Origin: Clostridium cuniculi
GTDB lineage: Bacteria; Bacillota; Clostridia; Clostridiales; Clostridiaceae
Assembly (NCBI RefSeq): GCF_004353185.1
Contig: NZ_SMUS01000001.1
Coordinates: 1 to 64,000 of the forward strand
Length of the DNA: 64,000 nt
Reading direction: 5' to 3'
Position 1 is the stretch's first letter, and every line of letters starts with the position of its first letter. Shown one piece after another: positions 15,639-27,243 of the stretch. The position numbers were made by a program, and so were the translations under genes. Under the pieces are notes generated by a model, which did no database searches, had not been told where the DNA came from, and was given only the letters and a program-made list of their open reading frames with translations.

Positions 15639-18425
15639 TTATAATTTTTTCTTTTTTAAGCTTATTCCCCCAATAGTAACACTTGCTCCGGCTAAAGCTA
15701 ATGTAAATAATACATTAATGTCTCCTGTTTGCGGTAATTTTGATGTATTTAAATTATTATTTACAGTTGGCTTCTTTCCAGAATCAACATTTCCTGTATG
15801 ACCACTTCCCGGATTTTCTGGATTTACTATATCTCCTGGTTCTTCTGGATTTTCTTGCTCTTCATTTTCCTTTGTTTCATCATTATAAAGAGCCTCTACT
15901 TGCTTATCTGATAATGCAACATTATAAACTGAAACATTATCAAATTTAGCATTTGCTATATCCATATCGCTCCATATATTCCCACTACCTACTCTTACAT
16001 CTGTCATTAAAGCTAAAAAATTATCATTAAAACAAGCAGATATATCTTTATCTTGTCTAGCAACTTCGTTACCATCTACATAAACTACTATTCCAGTAGA
16101 ACTTACAGTATAAGTTACATACTCCCACTTATTTCCTTCTAATGGCTTAGATATTTCTGTTGCATCTGACCATGCTCCATTTGCATTTATTCTTCCAAAA
16201 AGGTTAGCACTTATTCTTGTAATTGGATAATTAGGAGTACCATCTTCATTAGTCATGCTTGCTTCAAATAATGCACTATGCTCAAAATAATTTGGATCAT
16301 TCTTATCTACATTTACCCACATACTTACTGTATATCCCTCTTCATTAATTCCATCAAATGTATCTGTAGGTAATGCTAAGTAATTAACCTTAACTGCACC
16401 CTTTTCATTTTTAACCTCTAATACATTTCCTCTTTCTTCATCTTCCACAACTGATACTGTACCAACTAATGTCGCATTACCAACCTTACTACCTGTATTT
16501 GCAACTGCTTGATTCTCTAAACTTTCAAAATCATATTTATAAATTGGCTCTACTCCAACTTCCTTTAGAATCCCTTTAACAAGTATAGTAAATTCTTTAG
16601 TAACAACTGATTCACCCTTAGTTATCGTTGCAGTTAAAATAACAGTTTCATCTTCTCCTGTACGATTTACTTCTCCTTCATTAGATATACTATTTTCATT
16701 GCTTGATTTCCAAGCAATTTTTGTATCATATGCACCTGATGTAGGTAATTCTATGTTAGATTTAGTTACACTTGGAATTTTCTTTTCTAAATCCTTTCCT
16801 GTATATTCAACTGATTGTAAATCATCTAATTCAAGCTTACTTCCCCAAACTGATTCATTATTATTCCCAATAGCAGTAAATGTCATAACTTTATTCTCTT
16901 CTAATGATTCATCTTGTTGTTTAAAGAATACTCCACTATAAGTTACATCATTTGTAGTAATAGTCATATAATAAGTATCTTCCTCCATAGTCCAAGTACC
17001 AGTTATATCCCCACTTACTGTAAAATCTTCATTTAATTTAATATTCAATGTGTTTGCTATAGCACTTGTAGTGGCAGTTCCATGATTAATAAATTGGTAA
17101 TTTCCAACTATTTCTTCCTTTGAATATCCTGTTTGTGAAATTTCGTCTCCACTATTTTCATAAGGAGCAACTACTAGCCATCCTTCTTTATTTACAAACA
17201 TTTGATGAACTCTTACCTCATGATATTCAGTTCCATTATCAAATCTTTGATGATGAATTAAATATCTATCTCCATCTTCTTCTAAAAGAACTGAGTTATG
17301 ACCTGCTGCTTTTAGAGCCGTATCCTGACAATCAAATTTATAATTAGAAATTAACTTAATTCCATAATTAGTATTACTAACATTACCTGGTAATGCTGCA
17401 TTTCTTCCTTCAGAATCTAAATATGGACCATCTGGATTCTCTGATCTAAATAATCTCATATTATATCCACCATCTGCAGCTAATCCACCATAAGTTACAG
17501 TCATATAATAGTATCCTGTTTCCTTATCATATACTACATCTGCTCCTTCCCCTGATTGTGTATAACCTCCTGATATTCTTTTACCAAAATATCTATCTGT
17601 AAGATTAAGACTATCTTGATCTGCATCAACTCCTGGATATATAGGTTGTCCAGTAGTATCATCTATTTTTAATATATATACTCCTCCTGACCAAGATCCA
17701 TAAGTCATCCATAATTGTCCATTTTCATCATAGAATAATTCTGGATCTATTGCATTTGGTGCGTAACTTGTATTATATGAACCATCAGCATTAAACCATG
17801 AATCATTTAATCCTTCTATAACACCCTCTTCAATTAATTCATCAATATGCGTATTTACATATTTAGTATTTTTAGTACTATTTGAATCATATGCATCATT
17901 TTTAGTAAATCCAGAGTACATAATAGTATCAACATAAGTATATGGCCCCTCAATATTTTGAGATACTGCATAACCTATAGCAGAACGTTTATAAGTAGAA
18001 GATGTACAATAATACATCATATATGCACCCTTAGTTCCGTCATCGTTTACATAGTTATCATTCCAGAATACAGTTGGTGCCCAAACAGAAAAACCACCTT
18101 TACTATCAGAATCATCTTCACCAGCCCATGCAAATGAACCAGCTAAGTTTTCTGATAAATCCCCAAATATAATATTACCCGGTGTTGTATATCCATTAGT
18201 GAACCTAGTCCAATTTTGTAAATCTGTAGATTTTGCTGCATCTATATGAGATCCAAACACATAATATTCATCTCCATCTTTAACTATTGAAGGATCATGT
18301 ACAGAAACACGGTTTTTAGCGGCTATTTTTTCCTTAGCCGTTGTAATTCTAACTAATCCAAAAGATGATATTAAAACTCCTGTCATTAAAAATGCCAATA
18401 TCTTTCTTACCTTTTTTGATTTCAT
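15639..18425 (-). CDS. Cell-wall-anchored GH43 endo-arabinanase
   Basis: 928 residues. Signal peptide to about residue 30. The GH43 five-blade catalytic domain follows: Asp44 in VHDPSIVKDG, a second acidic site in AIDPELFYDENGQLWMTYGSWSG, and the acid/base region SGEGADVVYDKETGYYYMTV. Next come the small C-terminal domain usual in GH43 arabinanases (about 430-545), a bacterial Ig-like segment (about 550-620), a LamG/concanavalin-like domain (about 630-850) and a Pro/Glu-rich wall spacer. The end is LPQTG (from about 897), a hydrophobic helix and KKKK, a sortase signal. It should cut arabinan at the cell surface for the enzymes encoded downstream. Arabinan specificity rests on motif style and neighbours. 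Confidence 0.85.
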   Translation of the reverse strand: MKSKKVRKILAFLMTGVLISSFGLVRITTAKEKIAAKNRVSVHDPSIVKDGDEYYVFGSHIDAAKSTDLQNWTRFTNGYTTPGNIIFGDLSENLAGSFAWAGEDDSDSKGGFSVWAPTVFWNDNYVNDDGTKGAYMMYYCTSSTYKRSAIGYAVSQNIEGPYTYVDTIMYSGFTKNDAYDSNSTKNTKYVNTHIDELIEEGVIEGLNDSWFNADGSYNTSYAPNAIDPELFYDENGQLWMTYGSWSGGVYILKIDDTTGQPIYPGVDADQDSLNLTDRYFGKRISGGYTQSGEGADVVYDKETGYYYMTVTYGGLAADGGYNMRLFRSENPDGPYLDSEGRNAALPGNVSNTNYGIKLISNYKFDCQDTALKAAGHNSVLLEEDGDRYLIHHQRFDNGTEYHEVRVHQMFVNKEGWLVVAPYENSGDEISQTGYSKEEIVGNYQFINHGTATTSAIANTLNIKLNEDFTVSGDITGTWTMEEDTYYMTITTNDVTYSGVFFKQQDESLEENKVMTFTAIGNNNESVWGSKLELDDLQSVEYTGKDLEKKIPSVTKSNIELPTSGAYDTKIAWKSSNENSISNEGEVNRTGEDETVILTATITKGESVVTKEFTILVKGILKEVGVEPIYKYDFESLENQAVANTGSKVGNATLVGTVSVVEDEERGNVLEVKNEKGAVKVNYLALPTDTFDGINEEGYTVSMWVNVDKNDPNYFEHSALFEASMTNEDGTPNYPITRISANLFGRINANGAWSDATEISKPLEGNKWEYVTYTVSSTGIVVYVDGNEVARQDKDISACFNDNFLALMTDVRVGSGNIWSDMDIANAKFDNVSVYNVALSDKQVEALYNDETKENEEQENPEEPGDIVNPENPGSGHTGNVDSGKKPTVNNNLNTSKLPQTGDINVLFTLALAGASVTIGGISLKKKKL

Positions 18426-18539
18426 AATCTCTTTCCCCCTTTATATCCTATAAATTTTATTAATTTTTAATCTTGCTGTTAATATTGACTCCCTCCTTTA
18501 ATCTTTATAATAAATTTAAATAAATATCTAAGTATAAAT

Positions 18540-18585
18540 AAAATTAGGCATATATCCAAAGTGATTTTTTATTGATATATGCCTT
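18540..18585 (-). terminator. Hairpin at the end of the ara operon
   Basis: A 10-bp perfect stem, 18547-18556 with 18574-18583, followed on the minus strand by a weak T-rich tract. It separates the arabinose operon from the arabinanase gene. Confidence 0.6.
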
Positions 18586-18634
18586 CAGCTTCTGTATAAA
18601 TATTATTTACTTTTATAACAATTAAAATTTGCCA

Positions 18635-18898
18635 TTAAATCTTATCCCATTTTTTATTTATATTAGGACAATAATTTTTCTTAACAGCTGCTCTCATTTC
18701 AACAAAACAACCACATAACTTGCACATGCCATTTACAAGATTATCGCACTCCATACAAGTATCTAACCTAATCTTATAATCCGCCTCTGGAGTTTTAATA
18801 TCATTATCTATATTTTTAATATAATCCTGCATATGTTTATATTCGGCATCGCCCATTACTTTATCTAATAAACACTTCTTACAAAATCTATTTTCCAT
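18635..18898 (-). CDS. Small Cys-rich DUF6171-like protein
   Basis: 87 residues with four Cys pairs or near-pairs: FCKKC, CMEC, CKLCGCFVEMRAA and a final YCPN. The pattern resembles DUF6171 family proteins and suggests a zinc or iron-sulphur knuckle. It starts three bases after the GH51 stop codon, so it is the last gene of the operon and translationally coupled. The function is unknown; its place behind a glycosidase is probably incidental. Confidence 0.7.
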   Translation of the reverse strand: MENRFCKKCLLDKVMGDAEYKHMQDYIKNIDNDIKTPEADYKIRLDTCMECDNLVNGMCKLCGCFVEMRAAVKKNYCPNINKKWDKI

Positions 18899-18901
18899 AA
18901 A

Positions 18902-20377
18902 TTACTCTATAATAAAGCTAATTACACTACAAGCTGGAATATTAAAGTTTAATCCTTGTGCTGTTAAAACAAAATCTTTAAACTCTTCTGGCTTAACTAC
19001 TTCTGGATTATCAAATGTATTATATGCATCCATTTTATTAGTTAAAATAGTAGCTGTAACAGATTTAATTGGTCTATCAACTATTATTCCTTCAATATCA
19101 TATGCTTCATCAATAGATAAATTATTTATAGTTATATTAATTCTACCTTCGGCATCTACAGAAACTGATTCATGTAAGTTAGGAACTTGATTTTTTTCAT
19201 CAACACCAATCATTTTAGTTTCTATATAACTTTCAACTAATGTTGCTTCTTGATGGTTTTTATACATATTAAATACATGATAAGTTGGAGTTAATATCAT
19301 CTTTTCACCTTCTGTTAATATAACAGCTTGAAGTACATTAACTACTTGAGCTAAGTTTGCCATTTTAACTCTATCACTATGCTTATTAAATATATTTAAA
19401 TTAATCCCTGCAATAAGTGCATCCCTCATTGTATTTTGTTGATATAAGAATCCTGGATTAGTTCCTGGCTCAACATCATACCAGCCACCCCATTCATCAA
19501 TAATTAAATCAACTCTCTTTTCTGGATCATATTTATTCATTATTTCTAAATGTTTATTAATTAACTCTTCCATTTTTAGAGTTTTATTCATACTAACATA
19601 CCATGTCTCTTTATCAAAACCTGTTGCTGGCCCTTTGTTTTCCCATCCACCTGGATGAGTATAGTAATGTAACGTTAAGGCATCCATAAAGTTTGCCGCT
19701 ACTTTCATTACTCCTTCAGTCCAATTATAATCATCTACATTTGGTCCACATGCAATTTTATAAAGCTTATTATCACCATAGTTTCTACAGTAAGTTTGAT
19801 ATCTTCTATACATGTTTCCATAGAATTCTGGCGTCATATTTCCGCCACAACCCCAGTTTTCATTTCCTACACCAAAGTACTTAACTTTCCATGGTTCTTC
19901 ATGTCCATTTTGTTTTCTTAACTCTGCCATTGGTGAAATACCATCAAAAGTTAAATATTCTACCCATTCAGACATTTCTTGAACTGTCCCACTACCAAGG
20001 TTTCCATTAATATATGGCTCACATTCTAATTGTCTACATAATTCCATAAATTCATGTGTACCAAAACTATTATCTTCTACAACTCCACCCCAATGTGTGT
20101 TTATCATCTTTTTACGATTTTCTTTTGGTCCTATTCCATCCATCCAATGATATTCATCAGCAAAGCATCCACCTGGCCAACGTAATACTGGTATCTTAAT
20201 TTCTTTTAATGCTTGTACAACATCACTTCTCATTCCATTTACATTAGGTATTTTGGAATCTTCGCCAACATATATTCCTTCATATATACACCTTCCTAAA
20301 TGTTCTGAAAAGTGTCCATATATTTCTTTACTTATTTTTGATTTTTTATTGTGTGTGTTAATTATTAATCTACTCAT
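18902..20377 (-). CDS. abfA: Alpha-L-arabinofuranosidase, GH51
   Basis: 491 residues, the normal size for intracellular GH51 enzymes. Diagnostic motifs: [44 protein letters not shown] (acid/base Glu near 173) and [10 protein letters not shown] (nucleophile Glu near 293). There is no signal peptide, so it acts in the cytoplasm on imported arabino-oligosaccharides and releases L-arabinose for AraA, encoded just upstream (27-base gap). It is part of the araD-tkt-araB-tal-araA-abfA run. Confidence 0.93.
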   Translation of the reverse strand: MSRLIINTHNKKSKISKEIYGHFSEHLGRCIYEGIYVGEDSKIPNVNGMRSDVVQALKEIKIPVLRWPGGCFADEYHWMDGIGPKENRKKMINTHWGGVVEDNSFGTHEFMELCRQLECEPYINGNLGSGTVQEMSEWVEYLTFDGISPMAELRKQNGHEEPWKVKYFGVGNENWGCGGNMTPEFYGNMYRRYQTYCRNYGDNKLYKIACGPNVDDYNWTEGVMKVAANFMDALTLHYYTHPGGWENKGPATGFDKETWYVSMNKTLKMEELINKHLEIMNKYDPEKRVDLIIDEWGGWYDVEPGTNPGFLYQQNTMRDALIAGINLNIFNKHSDRVKMANLAQVVNVLQAVILTEGEKMILTPTYHVFNMYKNHQEATLVESYIETKMIGVDEKNQVPNLHESVSVDAEGRINITINNLSIDEAYDIEGIIVDRPIKSVTATILTNKMDAYNTFDNPEVVKPEEFKDFVLTAQGLNFNIPACSVISFIIE

Positions 20378-20404
20378 AATTCTAACCCCTTATCTTAAAT
20401 AAAA

Positions 20405-21898
20405 TTATCTATTTAATCTCCAATATAAATCATTCCATTTTAATTCTTTTTCAAACTCTTTAATATTAGTATCTTTACCTATTACAACTGATTCAATTCC
20501 ATACATATTAGCTAAATCAGTTAATTGCTCTGAGTCTAATTCATAAGAAAATGAAGTATGATGAGCTCCACCAGCAAGTATCCAAGCTTTTGCTCCTACT
20601 TTTAATGATGGTTCTGGTCTCCATAATACTCTTGCTACTGGAAGTTGTGGAAGATCTTTTTCAACTTCTTTAGCTTCTACTTCATTTATTATTAATCTCA
20701 TTCTTCCACCTAAATCAATTAATGATGCACAAACTGCTGAACCTGCTTGTCCGTTAAATATTAATCTTGCTGGAGCTGCCTTATCACCAATTCCTAAATG
20801 CTTAACTTCGATTAAAGGTTTGTTAGCTGCAACTGTTGGACAAACTTCAAGCATATGAGCTCCTAAAATCATTTCATTTTCTGGTTCGAAGTTATAAGTA
20901 TAATCTTCCATGAAAGAAGTTCTAGTATTGTTAGTCATAATTTTCATTAATCTAACTAAACCAGCAGTTTTCCAGTCACCTTCTCCTCCAAATCCATATC
21001 CATCTTCCATAAGTCTTTGTACTGCAAGTCCTGGTAATTGTTCCATACCATGAAGCACTTGGAAGTTAGTTGTGAATGCAGTATATCCGCCTTTTTCTAA
21101 GAATCTTCTTAAGGCAATTTCTACCTTTGCTTGATATTTAATAGAATTTCTTACAGAACCTTCTGTTTTTCCTGCTTCACAAATTTCATATTTTTCTTCA
21201 TATACTTTCATTAAGTTTTCAACTTCTTCATCAGTAACCTCATTAATTACTTCTACTAAGTCTCCAATTCCAAAAGCGTCACAAGTCCACCCTAATTTTA
21301 ATGCTGCTTCAACTTTATCACCTTCAGTTACAGCAACATCTCTCATATTGTCATCAAATCTAGCAATTTTAATATTCATTCCCTCAACATATCCAGCAGC
21401 AACGCTCATCCATTTATTTATTTCTTTATGAACCTCTGGATCTTGCCAATATCCAACAACAACTTTTCTATTGTTACCCATTCTTGTATTTATAAATCCA
21501 AATTCTCTATCTCCATGAGCTGATTGATTTAAATTCATAAAATCCATATCCATTGTATCCCATGGAATATCTCTATTAAATTGTGTATGGAAATGTAATT
21601 GTGGCTTATTTAATATTGATAGTCCTCTTATCCACATCTTAGCTGGTGAAAAAGTATGCATCCAAGTTATGATACCTGCACAATTTTCATCATTGTTAGC
21701 AGCTAAGCATACATCATATATTTCCTTAGCATTTCTTACTGTTGTCTTATAAATTATTTCATATTTAATTCCTTCAACATCATTTAATTTACTTACCATT
21801 TCTTTAGAATCTAAAGCAACTTGCTTTAAGGTATCTTCTCCATATAAGTCTTGACTTCCTGTTACAAACCAAAAACTATATTTTCTTGTATTAATCAT
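20405..21898 (-). CDS. araA: L-arabinose isomerase
   Basis: 497 residues, full length. It opens with SFWFVTGSQDLYGEDTL, has WMHTFSPAKMWIRGL and the metal-binding region with HGMEQLPG and GAHMLEVCP, and ends with WILAGGAHHTSFS. It converts L-arabinose to L-ribulose in the cytoplasm with Mn2+ (family knowledge). GGGAGAGG precedes the ATG. It sits between tal and abfA in the operon. No anomaly seen. Confidence 0.96.
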   Translation of the reverse strand: MINTRKYSFWFVTGSQDLYGEDTLKQVALDSKEMVSKLNDVEGIKYEIIYKTTVRNAKEIYDVCLAANNDENCAGIITWMHTFSPAKMWIRGLSILNKPQLHFHTQFNRDIPWDTMDMDFMNLNQSAHGDREFGFINTRMGNNRKVVVGYWQDPEVHKEINKWMSVAAGYVEGMNIKIARFDDNMRDVAVTEGDKVEAALKLGWTCDAFGIGDLVEVINEVTDEEVENLMKVYEEKYEICEAGKTEGSVRNSIKYQAKVEIALRRFLEKGGYTAFTTNFQVLHGMEQLPGLAVQRLMEDGYGFGGEGDWKTAGLVRLMKIMTNNTRTSFMEDYTYNFEPENEMILGAHMLEVCPTVAANKPLIEVKHLGIGDKAAPARLIFNGQAGSAVCASLIDLGGRMRLIINEVEAKEVEKDLPQLPVARVLWRPEPSLKVGAKAWILAGGAHHTSFSYELDSEQLTDLANMYGIESVVIGKDTNIKEFEKELKWNDLYWRLNR

Positions 21899-21936
21899 CT
21901 TTACCTCTCCCTTTTATATATTTTCCCCTAAGAAAA

Positions 21937-22584
21937 TTAATTATTTTGAACCTTACTATAATCACTTATAAATCTTTCAATTCCAGCTGTAGTTAATGGA
22001 TGTTTAGCCATATCTTCAATTTGTGCATATGGTATTGTTGCAATATCTACCCCTGATAATATGCATTGAAGAATATGTTCCTTTGTTCTTATACTTGCAG
22101 CAATTATTTCTGTTTCAAAACCATAGTTTTCTTTAGCTATGATTAAATCATTTATTAAATCCATTCCATCTAATCCAATATCATCTAATCTTCCAACAAA
22201 AGGACTAATATAAGTTGCTCCAGCTTTAGCAGCTAAAATACCTTGATGAACACTGAATATTAAGGTAACATTAGTTTTTATTCCTTCTTGAGATAAAACC
22301 CTAACTGCACTTAACCCTTCTAAAGTCATTGGTATTTTAACAACTATATTTTTGCTTATTTTTGCTAACTCTCTTGCTTCTCTAATCATTCCTTCAGTAT
22401 CTAAGCTCATAACTTCTGCACTTATTGGCCCATCTACTATTTCACAAATTTCTGGAATTACTTCTGCCATTGTTTTATTTTCTTTTGAAACTAATGATGG
22501 ATTTGTTGTAACTCCATCAATTAATCCCATATCATTTGCCTTTTTAATTTGTTCAACGTTAGCTGTATCTATAAATATTTTCAT
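21937..22584 (-). CDS. Transaldolase, small (fructose-6-phosphate aldolase-like) type
   Basis: 215 residues. [30 protein letters not shown], the Schiff-base lysine in NIVVKIPMT and TNVTLIFS are typical of the TalC/Fsa subfamily. It belongs to the pentose phosphate step that returns arabinose carbon to glycolysis. A second paralogue lies at 59385-60038, with the same opening motif but clear divergence, each within its own pentose operon. The distinction between true transaldolase and F6P aldolase cannot be made from this reading. Confidence 0.9.
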   Translation of the reverse strand: MKIFIDTANVEQIKKANDMGLIDGVTTNPSLVSKENKTMAEVIPEICEIVDGPISAEVMSLDTEGMIREARELAKISKNIVVKIPMTLEGLSAVRVLSQEGIKTNVTLIFSVHQGILAAKAGATYISPFVGRLDDIGLDGMDLINDLIIAKENYGFETEIIAASIRTKEHILQCILSGVDIATIPYAQIEDMAKHPLTTAGIERFISDYSKVQNN

Positions 22585-22676
22585 AATTCTCTTTCCCCCA
22601 TAAATCCATAGTTATATCTAATAAAATTATTAATACTATGTTAATTTAATTTTTCAATATACTTTATATTTGACTC

Positions 22677-24290
22677 CTAAGCTTTATTTTTCAAATACTT
22701 TACTGCTTCATGCTCAATAGTTAATCCACTTTTATAATCTTTTATAAATTTTTCATATCCAATAATCATATTTTGATTTGGCTCTACTGTTACTGCTTCT
22801 GCATCTCTAAAGATAGTGTTATTTAAAAAATCTTCTAAAGAATTATTTTCTTGCTTTTTATCAAGATATAGTGCTAGCAATGCAATTCCCCATGCTCCAC
22901 CTTCTCCTGCAGTTTCCATTACAACTACAGGTGCTCCTATAGCTGCTGATAAAATATTTTGTGCAACTCCCTTAGTCTTAAATATGCCTCCATGTCCAAG
23001 AATTTTATCAATTTTAACATTTTCTTCTTTTGTTAAAATATCCATTCCAAGTTTCATTGCACCAAAACATGTATATAATTGAACTCTCATGAAATTAGCT
23101 AAATTAAACTTTGAATTTGCTGGATGTAAAAACATAGGACATCCTTCTGTTAGCCCTATTCCATGTTCACCTGAATAGAAACAGTAAGACATTAAATCAC
23201 CACAGTCATCATCACCATCTAAAGCTTTTTCAAATAATGTCTTGTATAATTCACCTGGTGTAACCTTTACTCCAAATGCTCCTAAACATTGATTGAATAT
23301 TTCCATCCAAGCATTAATATCTGATGTGCAATTATTTGAATGTGCCATTGCTACTAAATCTCCTGTTGGAGTTGTAACCATATCTAACTCTTTATGCAAT
23401 TTAGATAACTCTTTTTCAAGAACTACCATGGCAAATGCTGAAGTCCCTGCTGATACATTTCCTGTTTTCTTAGCTATACTATTAGTAGCTACCATTCCAG
23501 TTCCTGCATCTCCTTCTGGAGGACAAAGTTTAGCTCCTGGTTCCAGCTTTCCAGTTGGATCTAAAAGTAATGCCCCCTCCTCTGTTAATGTTCCAGCCTC
23601 TTGTCCTGCAACTAAAACCTTTGGAAGAATTTCTTCTAGTGTCCATGAGTATTTATTAGAAGCAATTAATGAATTAAATTTTCCTATCATATCTTTATTA
23701 TAATTCTTGTTATTTATATCAATTGGAAACATTCCAGCTGCTTCTCCAATACCCATTACTTTTTTCCCTGTAAGCTTCCAATGAACATAGCCTGCTAAAG
23801 TTGTAAGAAAATCTATATCCTTCACATGCTCTTCCTTATTTAAAATAGCGTGATATAAATGTGCAATACTCCATCTTTCTGGAATATTATATTGGAATAG
23901 TTCTGTTAATTCATTAGCAGCCTGTCCTGTGAAGGTATTTCTCCATGTACGAAATTCAGCTAATTGACTTCCATCTTTATCAAAAGGAAGATATCCATGC
24001 ATCATAGCACTTACTCCCATAGCTGATAATTTATTTATTCTTACATCATATTTTTCCTTAACTCTTTCTGCCAAGTCTTTATAACACCCTTGAATACCTG
24101 TCCAAACTTCATCTAAAGAATATGTCCAAATCCCATCAATTAAGCTATTTTCCCAGTCAAATCCTCCAGTCTCAATAACTGATCCCATTTGATCAACAAG
24201 AACTGCTTTTATTCTGGTAGAGCCAAGCTCAATTCCTAGAACAGCTTTTCCTGATTCTAGCGTCTTTTTTACTTCATTTAAACTATTCAT
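22677..24290 (-). CDS. araB: FGGY-family pentulose kinase (ribulokinase-like)
   Basis: 537 residues. FGGY signatures: GIELGSTRIKAVLVD at the N-terminus, GVSAMMHGYLPFD, TGNVSAGTSAFAMVVLEKE and GHGGIFKTKGVAQNIL (ATP-binding). It resembles the clostridial xylulokinase-like ribulokinases more than classical AraB. Position in the araD-tkt-kinase-tal-araA run makes L-ribulose the expected substrate; xylulose is the alternative. The gene symbol follows context. AGGAGG stands before the ATG. Confidence 0.83.
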   Translation of the reverse strand: MNSLNEVKKTLESGKAVLGIELGSTRIKAVLVDQMGSVIETGGFDWENSLIDGIWTYSLDEVWTGIQGCYKDLAERVKEKYDVRINKLSAMGVSAMMHGYLPFDKDGSQLAEFRTWRNTFTGQAANELTELFQYNIPERWSIAHLYHAILNKEEHVKDIDFLTTLAGYVHWKLTGKKVMGIGEAAGMFPIDINNKNYNKDMIGKFNSLIASNKYSWTLEEILPKVLVAGQEAGTLTEEGALLLDPTGKLEPGAKLCPPEGDAGTGMVATNSIAKKTGNVSAGTSAFAMVVLEKELSKLHKELDMVTTPTGDLVAMAHSNNCTSDINAWMEIFNQCLGAFGVKVTPGELYKTLFEKALDGDDDCGDLMSYCFYSGEHGIGLTEGCPMFLHPANSKFNLANFMRVQLYTCFGAMKLGMDILTKEENVKIDKILGHGGIFKTKGVAQNILSAAIGAPVVVMETAGEGGAWGIALLALYLDKKQENNSLEDFLNNTIFRDAEAVTVEPNQNMIIGYEKFIKDYKSGLTIEHEAVKYLKNKA

Positions 24291-24321
24291 GACTCATTAT
24301 CCTCCTACATCCTCTTTTCTC

Positions 24322-24353
24322 TATGGAGTTTAATAACCTATTAAACTCCATCA
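24322..24353. other. Intercistronic hairpin between tkt and araB
   Basis: The stem TGGAGTTTAATA with TATTAAACTCCA around CCT lacks a T-run. It could be an mRNA processing or stability element within the operon. Confidence 0.4.
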
Positions 24354-24377
24354 AAGAACACACCCATTATTAACCCT

Positions 24378-26354
24378 TTAAATTAATTCTTTTACTTTAT
24401 CTACTACAGTTTCTTTGTTAAATCCAAAGAAATTCATTACCTCATTACCATTACCTGATGCCCCAAATGTATCTATGGATAATACTTCATCAACATATTT
24501 GTGCCATCCATATGATGAAGCCATTTCTACAGCTAACTTTTTAACTCCTGGTTTTAACACGCTATTCTTATAAGCTTCATCTTGTATATCAAATAATCTA
24601 AAACATGGCATTGATACAACATCAACATATATTCCTTGTTTTTCTAATTCCTTTTGAGAATTTATTGCTAGATCTACTTCTGAACCAGTTGCTACTATTT
24701 GAGCTACTGGAGTTTGTGCTGCTTCTGAAATTATATATGCACCTTTTCTAACATTATCTACACAATTAAATTCAGCATTTACATTTATATTCTGTCTTGA
24801 TAATACTAATACTGAAGGTGTTTCTTTATTTTCTAAAGCTATTTGCCAAGCTGCATTTGTTTCATGAGCATCTGCCGGTCTTATTACATTTACATTAGGT
24901 ATAGCTCTAAGTCCTGCTAATTGTTCAATTGGTTCATGTGTTGGCCCATCTTCTCCTACAGCTATTGAATCATGAGTTAATACATATACTAATGGTAATT
25001 TTTCAATTGCAGACATTCTTATTGCAGGTTTTAAATAATCACTAAACACAAAGAATGTTGAAACAAATGCTCTTAATCCACCATGTAGCATTATTCCATT
25101 ACCAGCTGAAGACATTCCAAATTCTCTAACTCCAAACCAAATATTCTTTCCATCTGGAGTATCTCTTCTAAAATCTCCTTGATCATTTAAGTAGGTCATA
25201 TTTGAATGTGCAAGGTCTGCTGAACCACCAAAGAAATTACCATAACTTTTTGCAATGGCATTCATTGTAAATCCTGAAGCATTACGAGTTGAAACTGATT
25301 GACCTATTTCATACTTTGGTAATACTTCTTCAAAATTAATATTTAATTCTCCATTAATTGAAGATATTAAACTATTATATTCTTCTGGATAAGTTTCTTT
25401 ATATTTATTAACTAACTCATTCCATTCACTTTCCTTTTGTTTTCCTCTTGATATAAGATTATTAGCAAAATCTTCTTTTACCTCATTAGGAACAGTAAAT
25501 GGATCATAAGTCCAATTTAAATTTGCTTTAGTTTCTTCATATTCATTAGATCCTAAAGGTGCTCCATGGACTCCATTTGTTCCTCCCTTATTAGGTGAGC
25601 CATATCCAATTGTTGTTTTAATCTCTATTAATGTTGGCTTATCTGTTACACTCTTAGCTTCTTCTATTGCAGCTGAAATTGCTTCAATATTTGTATCTCC
25701 ATCTTCAACTCTAATAGTATGCCAATTCATACCTTTAACTCTATCTATAACATTTTCTGAGAATGAAGTTGAAAGTTTTCCATCTAAACAAATATCATTT
25801 GAATCATATAGAACAACTAATTTCCCTAAGCCTAAGTGTCCAGCTAAAGATATTGCTTCATTAGCAACCCCCTCCATTAAATCCCCATCACCAACTATTG
25901 CATAAGTATAATGATCTACTATATCTAATCCATCTTTATTATATTTAGCTGCTAAATGTTTTTCAGCCATTGCCATACCTACAGCTTGAGCAATACCTTG
26001 TCCTAATGGACCACTTGTAGCCTCTACCCCTGGAGTATGTCCAACTTCTGGATGACCTGGAGTTTTTGAATTTAATTGTCTAAATTGTTTTAAATCATCA
26101 ATAGATACATCAAATCCACTTAAATGTAACATTGAATACAAAAGCGCTGATCCATGTCCAGCTGATAATATAAATCTATCTCTATTAAACCATTTGCTAT
26201 TTTCCGGATTAATGTTCATATGCTTATTAAACAATGTATATGTCATTGGTGCTGCACCCATACAGATTCCTGGATGACCTGATTTTGCTTTTTCAATTTG
26301 ATCTACTGATAACATTCTTATTGTATTGATGCTTTTTATTTCTACTTCCCTCAT
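24378..26354 (-). CDS. tkt: Transketolase
   Basis: 658 residues, a complete single-chain enzyme. N-terminal [21 protein letters not shown], the thiamine diphosphate motif [13 protein letters not shown], the pyrimidine-domain GSADLAHSN, and the conserved [14 protein letters not shown] block are present. It transfers two-carbon units between pentose and hexose phosphates. A split two-subunit transketolase is encoded at 60.9-62.6 kb, so the window carries two different systems. AGGAGG-type site before ATG 26354. Confidence 0.95.
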   Translation of the reverse strand: MREVEIKSINTIRMLSVDQIEKAKSGHPGICMGAAPMTYTLFNKHMNINPENSKWFNRDRFILSAGHGSALLYSMLHLSGFDVSIDDLKQFRQLNSKTPGHPEVGHTPGVEATSGPLGQGIAQAVGMAMAEKHLAAKYNKDGLDIVDHYTYAIVGDGDLMEGVANEAISLAGHLGLGKLVVLYDSNDICLDGKLSTSFSENVIDRVKGMNWHTIRVEDGDTNIEAISAAIEEAKSVTDKPTLIEIKTTIGYGSPNKGGTNGVHGAPLGSNEYEETKANLNWTYDPFTVPNEVKEDFANNLISRGKQKESEWNELVNKYKETYPEEYNSLISSINGELNINFEEVLPKYEIGQSVSTRNASGFTMNAIAKSYGNFFGGSADLAHSNMTYLNDQGDFRRDTPDGKNIWFGVREFGMSSAGNGIMLHGGLRAFVSTFFVFSDYLKPAIRMSAIEKLPLVYVLTHDSIAVGEDGPTHEPIEQLAGLRAIPNVNVIRPADAHETNAAWQIALENKETPSVLVLSRQNINVNAEFNCVDNVRKGAYIISEAAQTPVAQIVATGSEVDLAINSQKELEKQGIYVDVVSMPCFRLFDIQDEAYKNSVLKPGVKKLAVEMASSYGWHKYVDEVLSIDTFGASGNGNEVMNFFGFNKETVVDKVKELI

Positions 26355-26452
26355 TATTCCCCTCCAAATTTCATATCTTACAATTTCACATATATACTAA
26401 AAACCTTTTAATACCTTGAATCTTATATTTAAACTATTTTAATTCTTATCAC

Positions 26453-27175
26453 TTATTTCATTACTTCTTTTACTTTTACTGAATCTTGTCCATAATAAGC
26501 ATTTGCTCCATGTTTTCTAAAATAATGCTTATCTTGTAACTCTGAAGGTATTGGTGTAATTTCACTATTTAAATTTTCAGTTCTTATTGCCATCTTAGCC
26601 ACTTCTTCTAAAACTACTGCATTTAAAACAGCCTTACTTGCAGTTTCTCCCCATGCAAATGGTCCATGACTTGCAATAATTATTCCTGGTACACTTAACT
26701 CTTCAATTTTTCTTTCTGTTAATGTTTCAATAATTACTAAACCAGTATTCTTTTCATATTCATTTTTAATTTCTTCATTATTTAAAGATCTTGTACATGG
26801 AACTGGGCCATAGAATGTATCTGCGTGAGTTGTTCCATATGAAGGAATATCTCTTTTAGCTTGTGCCCAAGATGTTGCAAATGATGAGTGAGTGTGAACA
26901 ACTCCTCCTATGTTGGGATACTTTTTATATAATTCAATGTGAGTTGGTGTATCCGAAGATGGTCTTAAATCACCTTCTACTACATTTCCTTCTAAGTCTA
27001 CTACAACCATATCACTAGCTTTCATTTCATCGTAGCTTACTCCACTTGGTTTAATTACTATAAGTCCTTTTTCTCTATCTATTCCACTTACATTTCCCCA
27101 AGTTAATACAACTAAATTATGTTTTACTAAATCTAAGTTTGCCTTAAAAACCTCTTCTTTTAAATTCTCTAACAC
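26453..27175 (-). CDS. araD: L-ribulose-5-phosphate 4-epimerase
   Basis: About 240 residues. I choose the GTG at 27175 because GGGAGG lies seven bases upstream; the in-frame ATG at 27190 overlaps it. Class II aldolase/epimerase motifs: [18 protein letters not shown], zinc-binding [12 protein letters not shown] and HADTFYGP, and SHGPFAWG. It makes D-xylulose 5-phosphate, the last dedicated step of arabinose breakdown. It is the first gene of the arabinose operon and is preceded by two AraR-like operators. Confidence 0.93.
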   Translation of the reverse strand: MLENLKEEVFKANLDLVKHNLVVLTWGNVSGIDREKGLIVIKPSGVSYDEMKASDMVVVDLEGNVVEGDLRPSSDTPTHIELYKKYPNIGGVVHTHSSFATSWAQAKRDIPSYGTTHADTFYGPVPCTRSLNNEEIKNEYEKNTGLVIIETLTERKIEELSVPGIIIASHGPFAWGETASKAVLNAVVLEEVAKMAIRTENLNSEITPIPSELQDKHYFRKHGANAYYGQDSVKVKEVMK

Positions 27176-27243
27176 CTTAATACCTCCCATTTTTTGTATC
27201 TGCCTCCGGGGTCAATCCATTTTTTGTAATTCCCCTTTTTCCC

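Noticed and set aside
23293-23703. Plus-strand frame of 136 residues
   Set aside because: It is antisense to the FGGY kinase and lacks a ribosome site and recognisable composition.
27187-27228. Twelve-base direct repeat CCATTTTTTGTA at 27187 and 27217 before araD
   Set aside because: It is short and T-rich, with no link to the operator boxes; chance is adequate.
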